From Acetobacteraceae bacterium (GTDB lineage: Bacteria; Pseudomonadota; Alphaproteobacteria; Acetobacterales; Acetobacteraceae): DNA of 16,821 nucleotides. Each line of letters begins with the position of its first letter. Within the stretch, counting starts at the first letter, position 1. The position numbers and the translations under genes were made by a program. Location: contig DAHWBL010000341.1 of assembly GCA_027323595.1 (NCBI GenBank), forward strand, positions 1 through 16,821, given 5' to 3'. A model generated the notes under the pieces. That model saw only the letters and a list, made by a program, of their open reading frames with translations, was not told the DNA's origin and made no database searches. Shown in pieces: positions 7,145 through 14,814 of this stretch.

Positions 7145-8475
7145 CCGCGCTGTGGCTCGCCGATCCGCTGGCGATCGCGGCCGACGATGCCGGCGGCGGC
7201 GTGGTGGTGCAGGCCGGGCGCATCGTCGAGCTGGTGCCGGCGGGCGGCAGGCCAGGTATCGAGGCGCTGCGTTTCGATGCGTCCGGCCATGTCATCATCC
7301 CCGGCCTGATCAACACCCATCATCATTTCTACCAGACCCTGACACGCGCCTTTCCCGCAGCCATCGACCGCGAATTGTTCGGCTGGCTGCGCGCGCTCTA
7401 TCCGGTCTGGGCGCGCATCACGCCGGCCGCGCTCGATACCGCGGTGCAGGTGGCGATGGCCGAGCTGCTGCTGTCGGGCTGCACCACCACCACCGACCAT
7501 CATTATCTGTTTCCCGCGGCCCTCGGCGAGGCGATCGACATCACCGCCCACGCCGCCGCGCGGTTGGGGATTCGCGCGGTGCTGACACGCGGATCGATGA
7601 ATCTGTCGCACAAGGACGGTGGCCTGCCGCCCGATGGCGTGGTGCAGGACGCCGACACCATCCTGGCCGACTGCGAGCGCGTCGTCGCGCGGTTTCACGA
7701 CCCCGCGCCGGGCGCGATGATGCAGATCGCGCTGGCACCCTGCTCGCCATTTTCGGTGACCACGCAGCTGATGCGCGACACCGCCGCCCTTGCCGCCGCG
7801 CGCGGGCTGCGCCTGCACACCCATCTCGCCGAGACCGCCGACGAGCAGGCCTGGTGTCTTGCCACCCACGGGCTGCGCCCGCTCGACTACCTTGAGGAAT
7901 GCGGCTGGCTGCACGACGGCACCTGGCTCGCGCACGGCATTCATTTCGACGACGGCGAGATCGCCCGGCTCGCCCGCGCGGGGGTGTGCGTGACGCATTG
8001 CCCGTGCAGCAACCAGATTCTGGGCTCCGGCACCTGCCGCGTCTGCGAGATGGAGGCCGCCGGCATGCGCGTCGGGCTCGGCGTGGACGGCTCGGCCTCC
8101 AATGACGGCTCCAACATGATGCAGGAGCTGCGCGCCGCGATGCTGGTGCAGCGGGCGCGCAGCGGGGTGACGCGGGTTGGCCACATGGACGCGCTGCGTT
8201 GGGCGACGCAGGGGTCGGCCGCCTGCATCGGCCGGCCGGAGCTGGGCGCGATCCGGCCCGGCATGGCCGCCGACCTGGCCTTGTTCAGGCTCGATGAGCT
8301 GCGCTTCGCCGGCGCCGGCGATCCGCTCGCCGCCCTGGTTCTGTGCGGCGCGCATCGGGCCGACCGGGTGAGGGTGAACGGGCGCTGGGTGGTCGAGGAT
8401 GGCGCCATACCAGGGCTCGACCTGGCCGCGCTGATCGCCCGGCAGAACGCCCATGCGGCGGCACTTGCCGGATAA
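7141..8475 (+). CDS. 8-oxoguanine deaminase (amidohydrolase family)
   Basis: 444 residues starting in the ATGA overlap with the M20 gene. It is a cytoplasmic amidohydrolase of the AtzB/TrzN branch. Metal and catalytic residues: HxH in 'NTHHHFYQTL' (H60, H62), 'HTHLAET' (H226, H228, E231), 'AHGIHF' (H265) and 'GVDGSASNDGSN' (D316). The blocks 'TRAFPAAIDRELFGWLRALYPVWARITP', 'GCTTTTDHHYLFPA', 'TRGSMNLS.KDGGLPPD.VVQD' and 'LAPCSPFSVTT' match the characterised 8-oxoguanine deaminases (EC 3.5.4.32), which convert 8-oxoguanine to urate and ammonia. Its neighbours, the M20 hydrolase and divergent allantoinase PuuE, fit onward breakdown of urate. Alternatives are hydroxydechloroatrazine or isocytosine-type deaminases of the same superfamily, which are less likely given the conserved blocks. 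Confidence 0.9.
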   Translation: MTALWLADPLAIAADDAGGGVVVQAGRIVELVPAGGRPGIEALRFDASGHVIIPGLINTHHHFYQTLTRAFPAAIDRELFGWLRALYPVWARITPAALDTAVQVAMAELLLSGCTTTTDHHYLFPAALGEAIDITAHAAARLGIRAVLTRGSMNLSHKDGGLPPDGVVQDADTILADCERVVARFHDPAPGAMMQIALAPCSPFSVTTQLMRDTAALAAARGLRLHTHLAETADEQAWCLATHGLRPLDYLEECGWLHDGTWLAHGIHFDDGEIARLARAGVCVTHCPCSNQILGSGTCRVCEMEAAGMRVGLGVDGSASNDGSNMMQELRAAMLVQRARSGVTRVGHMDALRWATQGSAACIGRPELGAIRPGMAADLALFRLDELRFAGAGDPLAALVLCGAHRADRVRVNGRWVVEDGAIPGLDLAALIARQNAHAAALAG

Positions 8476-8567
8476 TACCAAATCCCCCGGGCCGCGACTC
8501 TTTCGCGGCGCGCGCGAGACCAAAGCGCTCATACCATGGGTCGCGCTCAGCGAGACTTGGTATGAGC
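8475..8567. repeat. Nested inverted-repeat element between deaminase and EAL genes
   Basis: Three nested symmetries fill about 93 bases. The outer arms are ATACCAAATC (8475-8484) and GACTTGGTAT (8554-8563), 9 of 10 complementary. Inside is a perfect 7-bp hairpin GCCGCGA/TCGCGGC (8491-8497 and 8503-8509, loop CTCTT). A perfect 10-bp pair GCTCATACCA/TGGTATGAGC (8527-8536 and 8558-8567) encloses an inner TCGC/GCGA stem. The outer arm shares its ATACCA core with the 3' pair, so alternative folds compete. There is no T tract, so it is not a standard terminator. It resembles intergenic REP- or MITE-like palindromic repeats; whether it recurs in the genome cannot be seen here. Confidence 0.55.
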
Positions 8568-8577
8568 ACACCCGCGC

Positions 8578-9600
8578 GTGTCAATCCATCAGCAACCCGC
8601 CTCGGGCACACTGGTCTGGTTGGAGCCGGAGTGCGCCCGTTTGTTAGCATCTCGTTCTGTCCTGTCGCCGCTGCTGGATGGCTGGCGCGCCTGCTGGTCG
8701 GCGGCCCCCCATCGCGCCGCGCCCTCACCGCCGCGCGCCGCGCGGCTGACCCGCGATCTGCCTGGCGCGCGGGCATCGGGCGCGATGCGGCTGGTGTTCC
8801 AGCCGGTCTGGGACCTCGCCGAATGGCGCGTCGGCTATTGCGAGGCGCTGCTGCGCTGGGAGCATCCCGCGCTCGGCGCGCTGTCGCCGGGCGAGTTCAT
8901 CCCGCTCGCCGAGGCCAGCGGTGAGATCGACGCGCTGGGGCACTGGGTGCTGGAGCAGGCCGCGCGGGAGGCGGTGCGCTGGCCGTCCATGGTCAGCGTG
9001 TCGGTCAATCTGTCGCCGGCGCAGCTGCGCGCCCCGGGGCTGCCGGCCCGGGTGGAGCGGGTGCTGCGGCGCACCGGCCTGGCACCGGAGCGGCTGTGCC
9101 TCGAACTGACCGAGGGCCTGATGATCGCCGATGCCGACGAGGCCGCCTCGATGCTGCGTCGGCTGCGTGGGCGCGGCATCGGGCTGTGGCTCGATGATTT
9201 CGGCACCGGCCACGCCAGTTTGGCGATCCTGCGGCGGCTGCCGTTCGGCAAAATCAAGATCGATCGCGGCTTCATCGCCCCGCTCGGCACGGATGGCCAT
9301 GCCGAGGCGGTGCTGGCGGCGATCCTGGCGCTGGCGCGCGCGTTCGGCCTCGGGGTGGTCGCCGAGGGGGTGGAGACCGGCGCGCAGCTGGCGATCCTGC
9401 GGCGGCTGGGCTGCGGCGCGGTGCAGGGCTACCTGACCGGCGCGCCGATGGAACCCGCCGCGATCCGCGCGCTGCTGGCCCAGGGTGCGGCCGCGCCGCG
9501 TGCGGATGTCGTGGCGTCCGCCGGCGCGCGGGTGATCGATTTCGCCGCGGCCGCCCCCTGGCTCAGGCGATCAGCGACGCAGCCGGGGGCTTGCGGCTGA
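8578..9600 (+). CDS. EAL-domain cyclic-di-GMP phosphodiesterase
   Basis: 340 residues from GTG 8578; an in-frame TGA at 8563 rules out a longer protein. The EAL domain begins near residue 70 ('MRLVFQPVWDL') and all signature segments are present: 'EALLRWEHP' (E89), 'SVNLSPAQL', 'LELTEGLMI', 'DDFGTGHASL' (D206-D207), 'KIKIDRGFI', 'AEGVETGAQL' and 'GCGAVQGYLTGAPM'. It should therefore be an active enzyme hydrolysing c-di-GMP to pGpG. There is no GGDEF, PAS, GAF or REC domain. The first 70 residues are Ala/Arg/Pro-rich and unrecognised, so either the true start is further in or the protein has an unusual N-terminus. It is cytoplasmic, with no membrane segment. The 3' end overlaps the convergent substrate-binding protein gene by 38 bases. 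Confidence 0.88.
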   Translation: MSIHQQPASGTLVWLEPECARLLASRSVLSPLLDGWRACWSAAPHRAAPSPPRAARLTRDLPGARASGAMRLVFQPVWDLAEWRVGYCEALLRWEHPALGALSPGEFIPLAEASGEIDALGHWVLEQAAREAVRWPSMVSVSVNLSPAQLRAPGLPARVERVLRRTGLAPERLCLELTEGLMIADADEAASMLRRLRGRGIGLWLDDFGTGHASLAILRRLPFGKIKIDRGFIAPLGTDGHAEAVLAAILALARAFGLGVVAEGVETGAQLAILRRLGCGAVQGYLTGAPMEPAAIRALLAQGAAAPRADVVASAGARVIDFAAAAPWLRRSATQPGACG

Positions 9601-10498
9601 TCAGCCCGACCTGGGCGGCGATGTCGAGCCAGCGTTGCACGTCCGCGGGGCTGATGTCGCAGCGCGGTGCGGCGGGGCCGGAACCGGCGGCCACCTCGGC
9701 GGGCACATGCAGCCATTTGACCTCGGTGGCGACCGCCGAAGCGGGGTCGGCGCGCATCTGGCCGAGCGCGTCGTTCAGCGTGGCGCGCAGCCCGGCGATC
9801 AGCGTCGGGTTCGCCGCCGCCCAGGCGCCCTGGACGATGAACACGCTGTCGAACACCATCGGCTCGGCCGGATCGAAATAATCCGCGACCTTTCGCGCGA
9901 TGCCGGCGGCGAGCATGCGGCTCATGAACGGTTCGGTGGACAGCACCGCGTCGGCCGAGCGGTTGCGCAGATAATCGCCGGCCTGGGCGAAGCCGGCCTC
10001 CAGATAGGTCACCGATTTCGGGTCCTGGCCGCCATCGAGCATCCATTTCTGAAACATCACATGGAACGACCCGTTCACGCCGGGGATCACCACGCGCTTG
10101 CCGACGAAATCCGCCGGCCTGGAAAGAGTGCTGTCGGGTGCTGCGAGAATCGCGGTGTTCGGGCGGCCATGCTCCTGCACCGAGGCGCCGGCCAGCAGCT
10201 TCACATCGAGCCCGTTATCGTTGGCCATCGCCACCCCGATGCAGGTGGACACACCGACCTGGATGGCGCCGGCGATCACCGCGGGCAGCAGCGTCGGCGG
10301 CGCGGTGGACAGGCCGACCTCGACCGGCGGCAGCCCGTGGCGGGCGAACAGATCATGGTCGGCGGCGAAGCAGGGCGACATGTAGTAATGCGCGGCCAGC
10401 GTCTTCCAGGTCAGCCCCGCCGCGGCGGTGGCCGGACGCGACCGCCCGCCGACGGCACAGGCGGCAGCGGCTGAAAGCGCGGTGCGGCGGGTGATCAT
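9563..10498 (-). CDS. ABC transporter substrate-binding protein (NMT1/SsuA/TauA type)
   Basis: 311 residues from ATG at 10498. The N-terminus 'MITRRTALSAAAACAVGG' has a twin-Arg (Tat-like) motif at residues 4-5 and an Ala-rich core, with processing likely near residue 27, so the mature protein is periplasmic. The body has the NMT1/SsuA pattern: 'YYMSPCFAADHDLFARHGL..VEV', 'LLPAVIAGAIQVGVSTCIGVAMA', 'LSRPADFVGKRVVIPGVNGS' and 'DAVLSTEPFMSRML'. Such proteins capture nitrate, taurine, sulfonates, pyrimidine precursors or riboflavin-like ligands for ABC importers. No permease or ATPase gene is adjacent, so the partner is elsewhere or lost. The ligand cannot be told from sequence; the nearby purine genes hint at a nitrogenous compound, but only weakly. 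It lies 62 bases after the efflux operon on the same strand and could be read through from it. Confidence 0.85.
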   Translation of the reverse strand: MITRRTALSAAAACAVGGRSRPATAAAGLTWKTLAAHYYMSPCFAADHDLFARHGLPPVEVGLSTAPPTLLPAVIAGAIQVGVSTCIGVAMANDNGLDVKLLAGASVQEHGRPNTAILAAPDSTLSRPADFVGKRVVIPGVNGSFHVMFQKWMLDGGQDPKSVTYLEAGFAQAGDYLRNRSADAVLSTEPFMSRMLAAGIARKVADYFDPAEPMVFDSVFIVQGAWAAANPTLIAGLRATLNDALGQMRADPASAVATEVKWLHVPAEVAAGSGPAAPRCDISPADVQRWLDIAAQVGLISRKPPAASLIA

Positions 10499-10509
10499 GG
10501 CGGCGTTTC

Positions 10510-10523
10510 CCTCATTTTTGAGG
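10510..10523 (-). promoter_or_regulatory. Small hairpin overlapping the ribosome-binding site of the substrate-binding protein gene
   Basis: On the minus strand CCTCA-AAAA-TGAGG forms a 5-bp stem with a 4-base loop, ending 11 bases before the ATG at 10498. The 3' arm GAGG is also the best Shine-Dalgarno candidate, so pairing would mask it. The stem is short and A/T at the loop end, so it may be weak. A regulatory role is only suggested. Confidence 0.25.
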
Positions 10524-10560
10524 TGACGCTAGGGCAGATTCCGCCGCACCGTAAGGGGGA

Positions 10561-12159
10561 TCAGGTCGGCGGCGCCACCACCGGCACCGGCTGCGCCGTC
10601 GGCTCTGGTGCCGCCGTCGCGGCAACCGAGGAATCCCAGCCGCCGCCCAGCGCCTTGTAGATCGCCACCAGATTGGTCGAGACCGTGGTGGTGCTGTCGG
10701 CGAGCTGCTGCTCGGCGCTGAGCTGGCTGCGCTGCGCGTCCAGCACCGAGAGGAAATCGGCGATCCCCTGCTGGTAGCGCTGGCGGGCCAGGTTGGTGGC
10801 CAGCCGCGCGGCGCGGGTCGCCTCGTCCAGCCGGTCGCGGCGGCGCTGCTCGGCCTGATAGGCGTCGAACGCGTTGGCCACCTCGTGCCAGGCGCCGAGC
10901 ACGGTCTTGCGATAGGTGATCGCCGCCTCGCGCGCCTGCGCCTTGCGCAGTTCGAGCGTGCCGATCAATTGCCCGCCCTGGAAGATCGGCAGGTTGATCG
11001 CCGGCCCGAAGCCATATTGCAGCGCCGACCAGGTGCCCAGATTGCTGAATTGCAGCGCCTGCAACGAGGCGCTGCCTGACAGCGTGACCGACGGGTAGAA
11101 CGAGGCCTCGGCGACGCCGATATCGGCGGTGGCCGAATGCAGCAGCGCCTCGGCCTGGGCGATGTCGGGGCGCCGCAGCAGCAGTTCCGACGGCAGCCCG
11201 ACGGGCACGCGCGGCGGCGGCGGCGGCACCGGCTGGGCGGCGAGCAACTCACCGCTGAGCGAGGCCGGCTGCGCGCCGAGCAGCAGCGCGATCTGGTTGA
11301 TCAGCGAGGATTGCTGCTGTTCGAGGCTGGGCAGTTGCGCCGCCGTCAGCCCGACCTGCACCCTGGCGTCGTTCACGTCGAGATCGGTGGTGAGGCCGTT
11401 GGCGAAGCGATCCTGCGTCAGCCGCAGCGAGTCCTGCGCGGTGGCGAGGTTCTCGCGGGTGATGGCGAGGCTGCGCTGGGTGCCGCGCAACTGCACATAG
11501 TTGCGCGCGACCTCGGCGAGCACCGAGGTCAGCGCGGCGCGGCGGGCCTGCTCGGTGGCCAGCACCGAGGCGTTGGCGGATTCGATCCCGCGCGCCACCT
11601 TGCCCCAGAAATCCGGCTCCCAGCTCGCGTCGAAGCCGTAGCTGTAGAGGTTGAACGGCTGGAAGATCGACGCCGGCGCGCTGCCGCTGCTGACCCCGCC
11701 GGCAACCCCGCCGGCGACCCCGGCGGCATTGGTGGAAGCGCCCTGCGTCGGGCTGCTGAAGGCGGAGAAGATGCCTTCCTTGCTGGCCATCTCGCGGGTG
11801 TAGCTGCCGGCCGCGTTGAGGGTCGGATACTGGGCGGCGCCGGCGACGGTGCGTTGGGCGCGCGCCTCCTCCAGTCGCACCGCGGCGATGCGCACGTCCA
11901 GATTGGCGCTCGCGGCGCGCGCTTCCAGGCTGGTCAGCTCCGGATCGTTGAAAATGCTCCACCAGTCCGCCGCCACCGGCTCGGCGACGGTGACCGAGCC
12001 GGTGCGCGCCGTTGCCTTGGTGGCCGGGGCGGTGATGCCGCTCCAGGCGTCGGGTGCGGGCTTGTCGGGGGCGGCCCAGTCCGGGCCGAGGGTGCAGGCG
12101 CTGGTCAGGAGCAGCAGCAGCAGGCCGCCGAACCGGTGCGCGGAATGATCAATGGCCAA
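10561..12159 (-). CDS. Outer-membrane factor of tripartite efflux system (NodT/OprM type lipoprotein)
   Basis: 532 residues. The start is TTG at 12159, with AGGGAG about 6 bases upstream; no ATG or GTG lies nearby in frame, and this start gives a proper lipoprotein signal (hydrophobic run L13-L18, acylation Cys C22 in 'LTSAC'). 'CTLGPDWAAPDKPAPDAW' after the Cys is typical of NodT-family factors. Two OEP repeats follow (about 60-260 and 280-480), with 'YSYGFDASWEPDFWGKVARGIESANASV', 'LRGTQRSLAI', 'GLPSELLLRRPDIAQAEALL', 'FYPSVTLSGSASLQ' and 'YQQGIADFLSVLDAQRSQL'. The protein forms the trimeric outer-membrane channel. A Gly/Val/Ala repeat 'AAGVAGGVAGGVSSG' is inserted near residue 145. It overlaps the DHA2 transporter gene by 11 bases, completing an EmrAB-TolC-like set. 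Confidence 0.93.
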   Translation of the reverse strand: MAIDHSAHRFGGLLLLLLTSACTLGPDWAAPDKPAPDAWSGITAPATKATARTGSVTVAEPVAADWWSIFNDPELTSLEARAASANLDVRIAAVRLEEARAQRTVAGAAQYPTLNAAGSYTREMASKEGIFSAFSSPTQGASTNAAGVAGGVAGGVSSGSAPASIFQPFNLYSYGFDASWEPDFWGKVARGIESANASVLATEQARRAALTSVLAEVARNYVQLRGTQRSLAITRENLATAQDSLRLTQDRFANGLTTDLDVNDARVQVGLTAAQLPSLEQQQSSLINQIALLLGAQPASLSGELLAAQPVPPPPPRVPVGLPSELLLRRPDIAQAEALLHSATADIGVAEASFYPSVTLSGSASLQALQFSNLGTWSALQYGFGPAINLPIFQGGQLIGTLELRKAQAREAAITYRKTVLGAWHEVANAFDAYQAEQRRRDRLDEATRAARLATNLARQRYQQGIADFLSVLDAQRSQLSAEQQLADSTTTVSTNLVAIYKALGGGWDSSVAATAAPEPTAQPVPVVAPPT

Positions 12160-13678
12160 TGGGGGCTCCCTTTTTCGGAGATTTCAACAGCAGCGTGATC
12201 GGCCACACGCAGAAGGCGACGAGCGCCAGCATGTAATAGACGTCGATATACGCCATCATGGAGGATTGTGTCTGCACGGTCTGGGCGAATTGCGCGAGCG
12301 TCTGCCCGTGCAGGTCGGCGTTGGCCGTGATGTGCTCGGCCAGCCGCGCATGGTGGAACTGGATGCGGTTCTGCAACCAGATGCTGGCGAAGGCGACGCC
12401 GATGCTGCCGCCCAGATTGCGCATGAGGTTGCTGATCGCCGCCGCCTCGTTGCTCTTGTTGGCGGGCAGCCCGACATAGGACGCGGCGGAGATCGGGATG
12501 AACAGGAACGGCAGCGCGAACACCTGATAGGAGCGCGCCCAGGAGACATCCCAGAAATCCATGTCGAGGCTGAGCGTGGTGACGTGCAGCATCGCCAGCC
12601 CCAGCGCCACCAGCGCCACCGACAGGATCACCCCGGGGCGGATCTTGGAGGTGATCAGCCCGGCGATCGGCATCAGCCCCGCGGTCATCATGCCGCCGAT
12701 CCCAAGGCTCAGCCCGGCGGTGGTCGCGTCATAGCCCAGCAGGGTCTGGCTCATCTGCGGCAGCAACTGCGTCGAGCTCATCAGCATGAATCCGATGATG
12801 AACATCACCACCGCCGAGATCGCGAAATTCTTGAAGCGCAACAGCCTGATGTCCACCGCCGGGTGCGGATGATCCCATTCCCACACCGCCAGGAACGCGA
12901 GGCACACCAGGCTGATCGCCGCCAGGGTGACGATGAACATCGAGGAGAAGCCATCCTCGCGCTCGTACTGGTCGAGCACCACCTGCAACGCGCCAAAGCC
13001 GATCGCAACCATGGCGAAGCCGACGAAATCGACCTTGAAGCCGCCGGCCAGCAGCGCGCGGCGCTCCGCCTTCAGCACCTCGGGCTCCTGCACGAACAGC
13101 CAGGTCAGCACCAGCGAGATCACGCCGAACGGCAGGTTGATCAGAAACACCCAGTGCCAGGAAAGATTGTCGGTGAGCCAGCCGCCCACCACCGGGCCGA
13201 TCGCGGGCGCGACCAGCACGGTGAAGCCATACAGCGCGAACACCTTGGCGCGCTGGCTGGGCGGGAAGGTGTCGGCCAGCATCGACTGCTCGGCCGGTGC
13301 CAGCCCGCCGCCGCCGATGCCCTGCAGCACCCGCATCACGATCATGAAATTCAGCGACGTGGACAGGCTGCACATCAGCGACGCGACGGTGAACAGCGTC
13401 ACGCAGATCATGTAGAACCGCTTGCGGCCGAGTACGTTGGACAGCCAGCCGCTGATCGGCAGCACGATCGCGTTGGACACCAGATAGCTGGTGATGATCC
13501 AGGTCGATTCGTCGAGACCCGCGCCCAGGCTGCCCGAAATATGGCGCAGCGCGACGTTGGTGATGGTGGTGTCGAGCACCTCCATGAAGGTGGCGATCGA
13601 GACGATCACCGCGATCAGCCACGGGCTGTACGGCCCGGCGGCGGAGCGCGGCAGCGGGATTCGCGCCGGCTTTGTCAT
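12149..13678 (-). CDS. emrB: DHA2-family MFS drug efflux transporter, EmrB-like
   Basis: 509 residues from ATG at 13678, the size expected for a 14-helix DHA2 transporter. Segment 1 carries the family motif 'EVLDTTITNVAL' with D36; motif A is 'GWLSNVLGRKRF'; the antiporter motif C region is 'VAPAIGPVVGGWLTDNLSWHWVFLINLPFGVI'. The C-terminal half has 'LPANKSNEAAAISNLMRNLGGSIGVAFAS', typical of EmrB. It uses the proton gradient to expel hydrophobic drugs from the inner membrane. The start is 10 bases after the adaptor gene stop without a strong ribosome-binding site, suggesting coupled translation; the end overlaps the outer-membrane factor gene. Exact substrates cannot be predicted. Confidence 0.94.
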   Translation of the reverse strand: MTKPARIPLPRSAAGPYSPWLIAVIVSIATFMEVLDTTITNVALRHISGSLGAGLDESTWIITSYLVSNAIVLPISGWLSNVLGRKRFYMICVTLFTVASLMCSLSTSLNFMIVMRVLQGIGGGGLAPAEQSMLADTFPPSQRAKVFALYGFTVLVAPAIGPVVGGWLTDNLSWHWVFLINLPFGVISLVLTWLFVQEPEVLKAERRALLAGGFKVDFVGFAMVAIGFGALQVVLDQYEREDGFSSMFIVTLAAISLVCLAFLAVWEWDHPHPAVDIRLLRFKNFAISAVVMFIIGFMLMSSTQLLPQMSQTLLGYDATTAGLSLGIGGMMTAGLMPIAGLITSKIRPGVILSVALVALGLAMLHVTTLSLDMDFWDVSWARSYQVFALPFLFIPISAASYVGLPANKSNEAAAISNLMRNLGGSIGVAFASIWLQNRIQFHHARLAEHITANADLHGQTLAQFAQTVQTQSSMMAYIDVYYMLALVAFCVWPITLLLKSPKKGAPIGH

Positions 13679-13688
13679 CGCGGACGGC

Positions 13689-14768
13689 TCAGCGTACCCG
13701 CACCGTGGCGGTCACCGACATGCCCGGCACCAGCGGCAGGTCGGCGGCGTGCGGGTCGTCCAACACGATCTTCACCGGCAGGCGCTGCAACACCTTCACC
13801 CAGTTGCCGGTGGCGTTCTCCACCGGGATGGTGCTGAACACCGCCCCCGTGCCGGCCTGGAAACTATCCACCTTGCCATGCAGCGTCACACCGGGGAACG
13901 CATCCACCACGATGTCCACCTTCTGGCCGGGGCGCATGTCGGCGAGCTGGGTTTCCTTGAAATTCGCCGTCACCCACACCTCGCGCGGCACCACCGACAG
14001 GATCGCCTGGCCGGCATTGACGTAGTTGCCAGGCTCGACGGTGCGGCGGGTGGCGCGGCCGGCCTGCGGCGAGACGACGGTGGTGTAGGAAAGCTGCAAC
14101 CGCGCATTCTCCACGCCGACATCGGCGTTCTTCAGCGCCGCCAGCGCGGACTGCACCTGCGCCTGCACCGACACCAGCTGCGCGCGCTGGCCGGCCAGGC
14201 CACGCTGCGCCGCTTCCAGCCGCGCGCGGGTGGTGCGCCGGGTCGCGGTGGCGTTGTCGATCTGCTGCTTGGTGACGGCGCGCGGATCGATCGCGGTGAA
14301 GCGGTCGAAATCCTGCTGCGCCTGCGCGGCGTCGGCCTGCGCCACCTGCACGTTCGCCTCGGCCTGGTCGCTCGCGGCCTGCTGCACCAGCTCGTTGGCG
14401 CGCGCCTGAGCGAGTTGCGCCTGGGCGGTGGCGCGCTGCGCCTCGGCCTGATCGAGCCGCACCTGCCAGTCGCGCGGGTCGAGCTCCACCAGCGTCTGCC
14501 CGGCGGTGACGAGCTGGTTGTCGTCCACCTTGATGGCGACGGTGCGGCCCGACACCTGGGCGGCGACCTGGGAGATGTTGGTGTCGATCGCGGCGTCGTC
14601 GGTGGCCTCGAAAGGCCGCGCGTTCAACCACCACAGCGTCGCCCCCAGCGCGCCGGCGGCAAGCAGCACGAACAGCACGATGAAGGGCAGCTTGCGCCGC
14701 CGCGCCGGTGCCTGTGAGCCGTCATCCTGGCGGTCATCGAGCGCGGAGGTTGGCGTTTCGGCATCCAT
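13689..14768 (-). CDS. emrA: HlyD-family periplasmic adaptor, EmrA-like
   Basis: 359 residues; ATG at 14768 has GAAGGA 8 bases upstream. The layout is a short charged cytoplasmic tail with RRRK at 23-26, one membrane segment at about 27-48, the lipoyl half-motif 'TDDAAIDTNISQVAAQVSGRT', a long alpha-hairpin (about 95-215, Gln/Ala-rich), the second half-motif 'VVSPQAGRATRRTVEPGNYVNAGQ', and the beta-barrel region 'VWVTANFKETQLADMRPGQKVDIVVDAFPG'. These are EmrA hallmarks. The adaptor links the EmrB-like pump to the outer-membrane channel encoded downstream. It is the first gene of the minus-strand efflux operon and sits directly downstream of the promoter and palindrome described at 14786-14843, divergent from tetR. 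Confidence 0.94.
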   Translation of the reverse strand: MDAETPTSALDDRQDDGSQAPARRRKLPFIVLFVLLAAGALGATLWWLNARPFEATDDAAIDTNISQVAAQVSGRTVAIKVDDNQLVTAGQTLVELDPRDWQVRLDQAEAQRATAQAQLAQARANELVQQAASDQAEANVQVAQADAAQAQQDFDRFTAIDPRAVTKQQIDNATATRRTTRARLEAAQRGLAGQRAQLVSVQAQVQSALAALKNADVGVENARLQLSYTTVVSPQAGRATRRTVEPGNYVNAGQAILSVVPREVWVTANFKETQLADMRPGQKVDIVVDAFPGVTLHGKVDSFQAGTGAVFSTIPVENATGNWVKVLQRLPVKIVLDDPHAADLPLVPGMSVTATVRVR

Positions 14769-14785
14769 TGACTATGTCCTTCACG

Positions 14786-14812
14786 GCGCTGACCGACCGG
14801 TTCGGTCAGCGC
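14786..14812. promoter_or_regulatory. Palindromic operator, probable TetR binding site
   Basis: A 27-base palindrome with arms GCGCTGACCGA (14786-14796) and TCGGTCAGCGC (14802-14812), perfectly complementary over 11 bases, with centre CCGGT. Only one symmetric pair in the centre is mismatched. The core ACCGACCGGTTCGGT resembles known TetR/AcrR-family operators (inverted GACCG/CGGTC halves). It lies 18 bases upstream of the emrA start and immediately downstream of a -10 box, ideal for blocking transcription. The divergent tetR gene at 14917 is the obvious source of the repressor. Binding is inferred. Confidence 0.75.
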
Positions 14813-14814
14813 GG

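Noticed and set aside
8491..8509. Intrinsic terminator after the deaminase gene
   Set aside because: A good 7-bp G+C-rich hairpin exists, but it is followed by GCGCGCGAG rather than a run of T, so it is described as part of the repeat element.
7018..8571. Long minus-strand open frame opposite the 8-oxoguanine deaminase gene
   Set aside because: Low-complexity composition and complete overlap with a strongly conserved plus-strand enzyme.
12152..13837. Plus-strand open frame of 561 codons opposite the DHA2 transporter
   Set aside because: His/Gln/Arg/Gly-rich translation without domains; the minus-strand frame is a clear 14-helix transporter.
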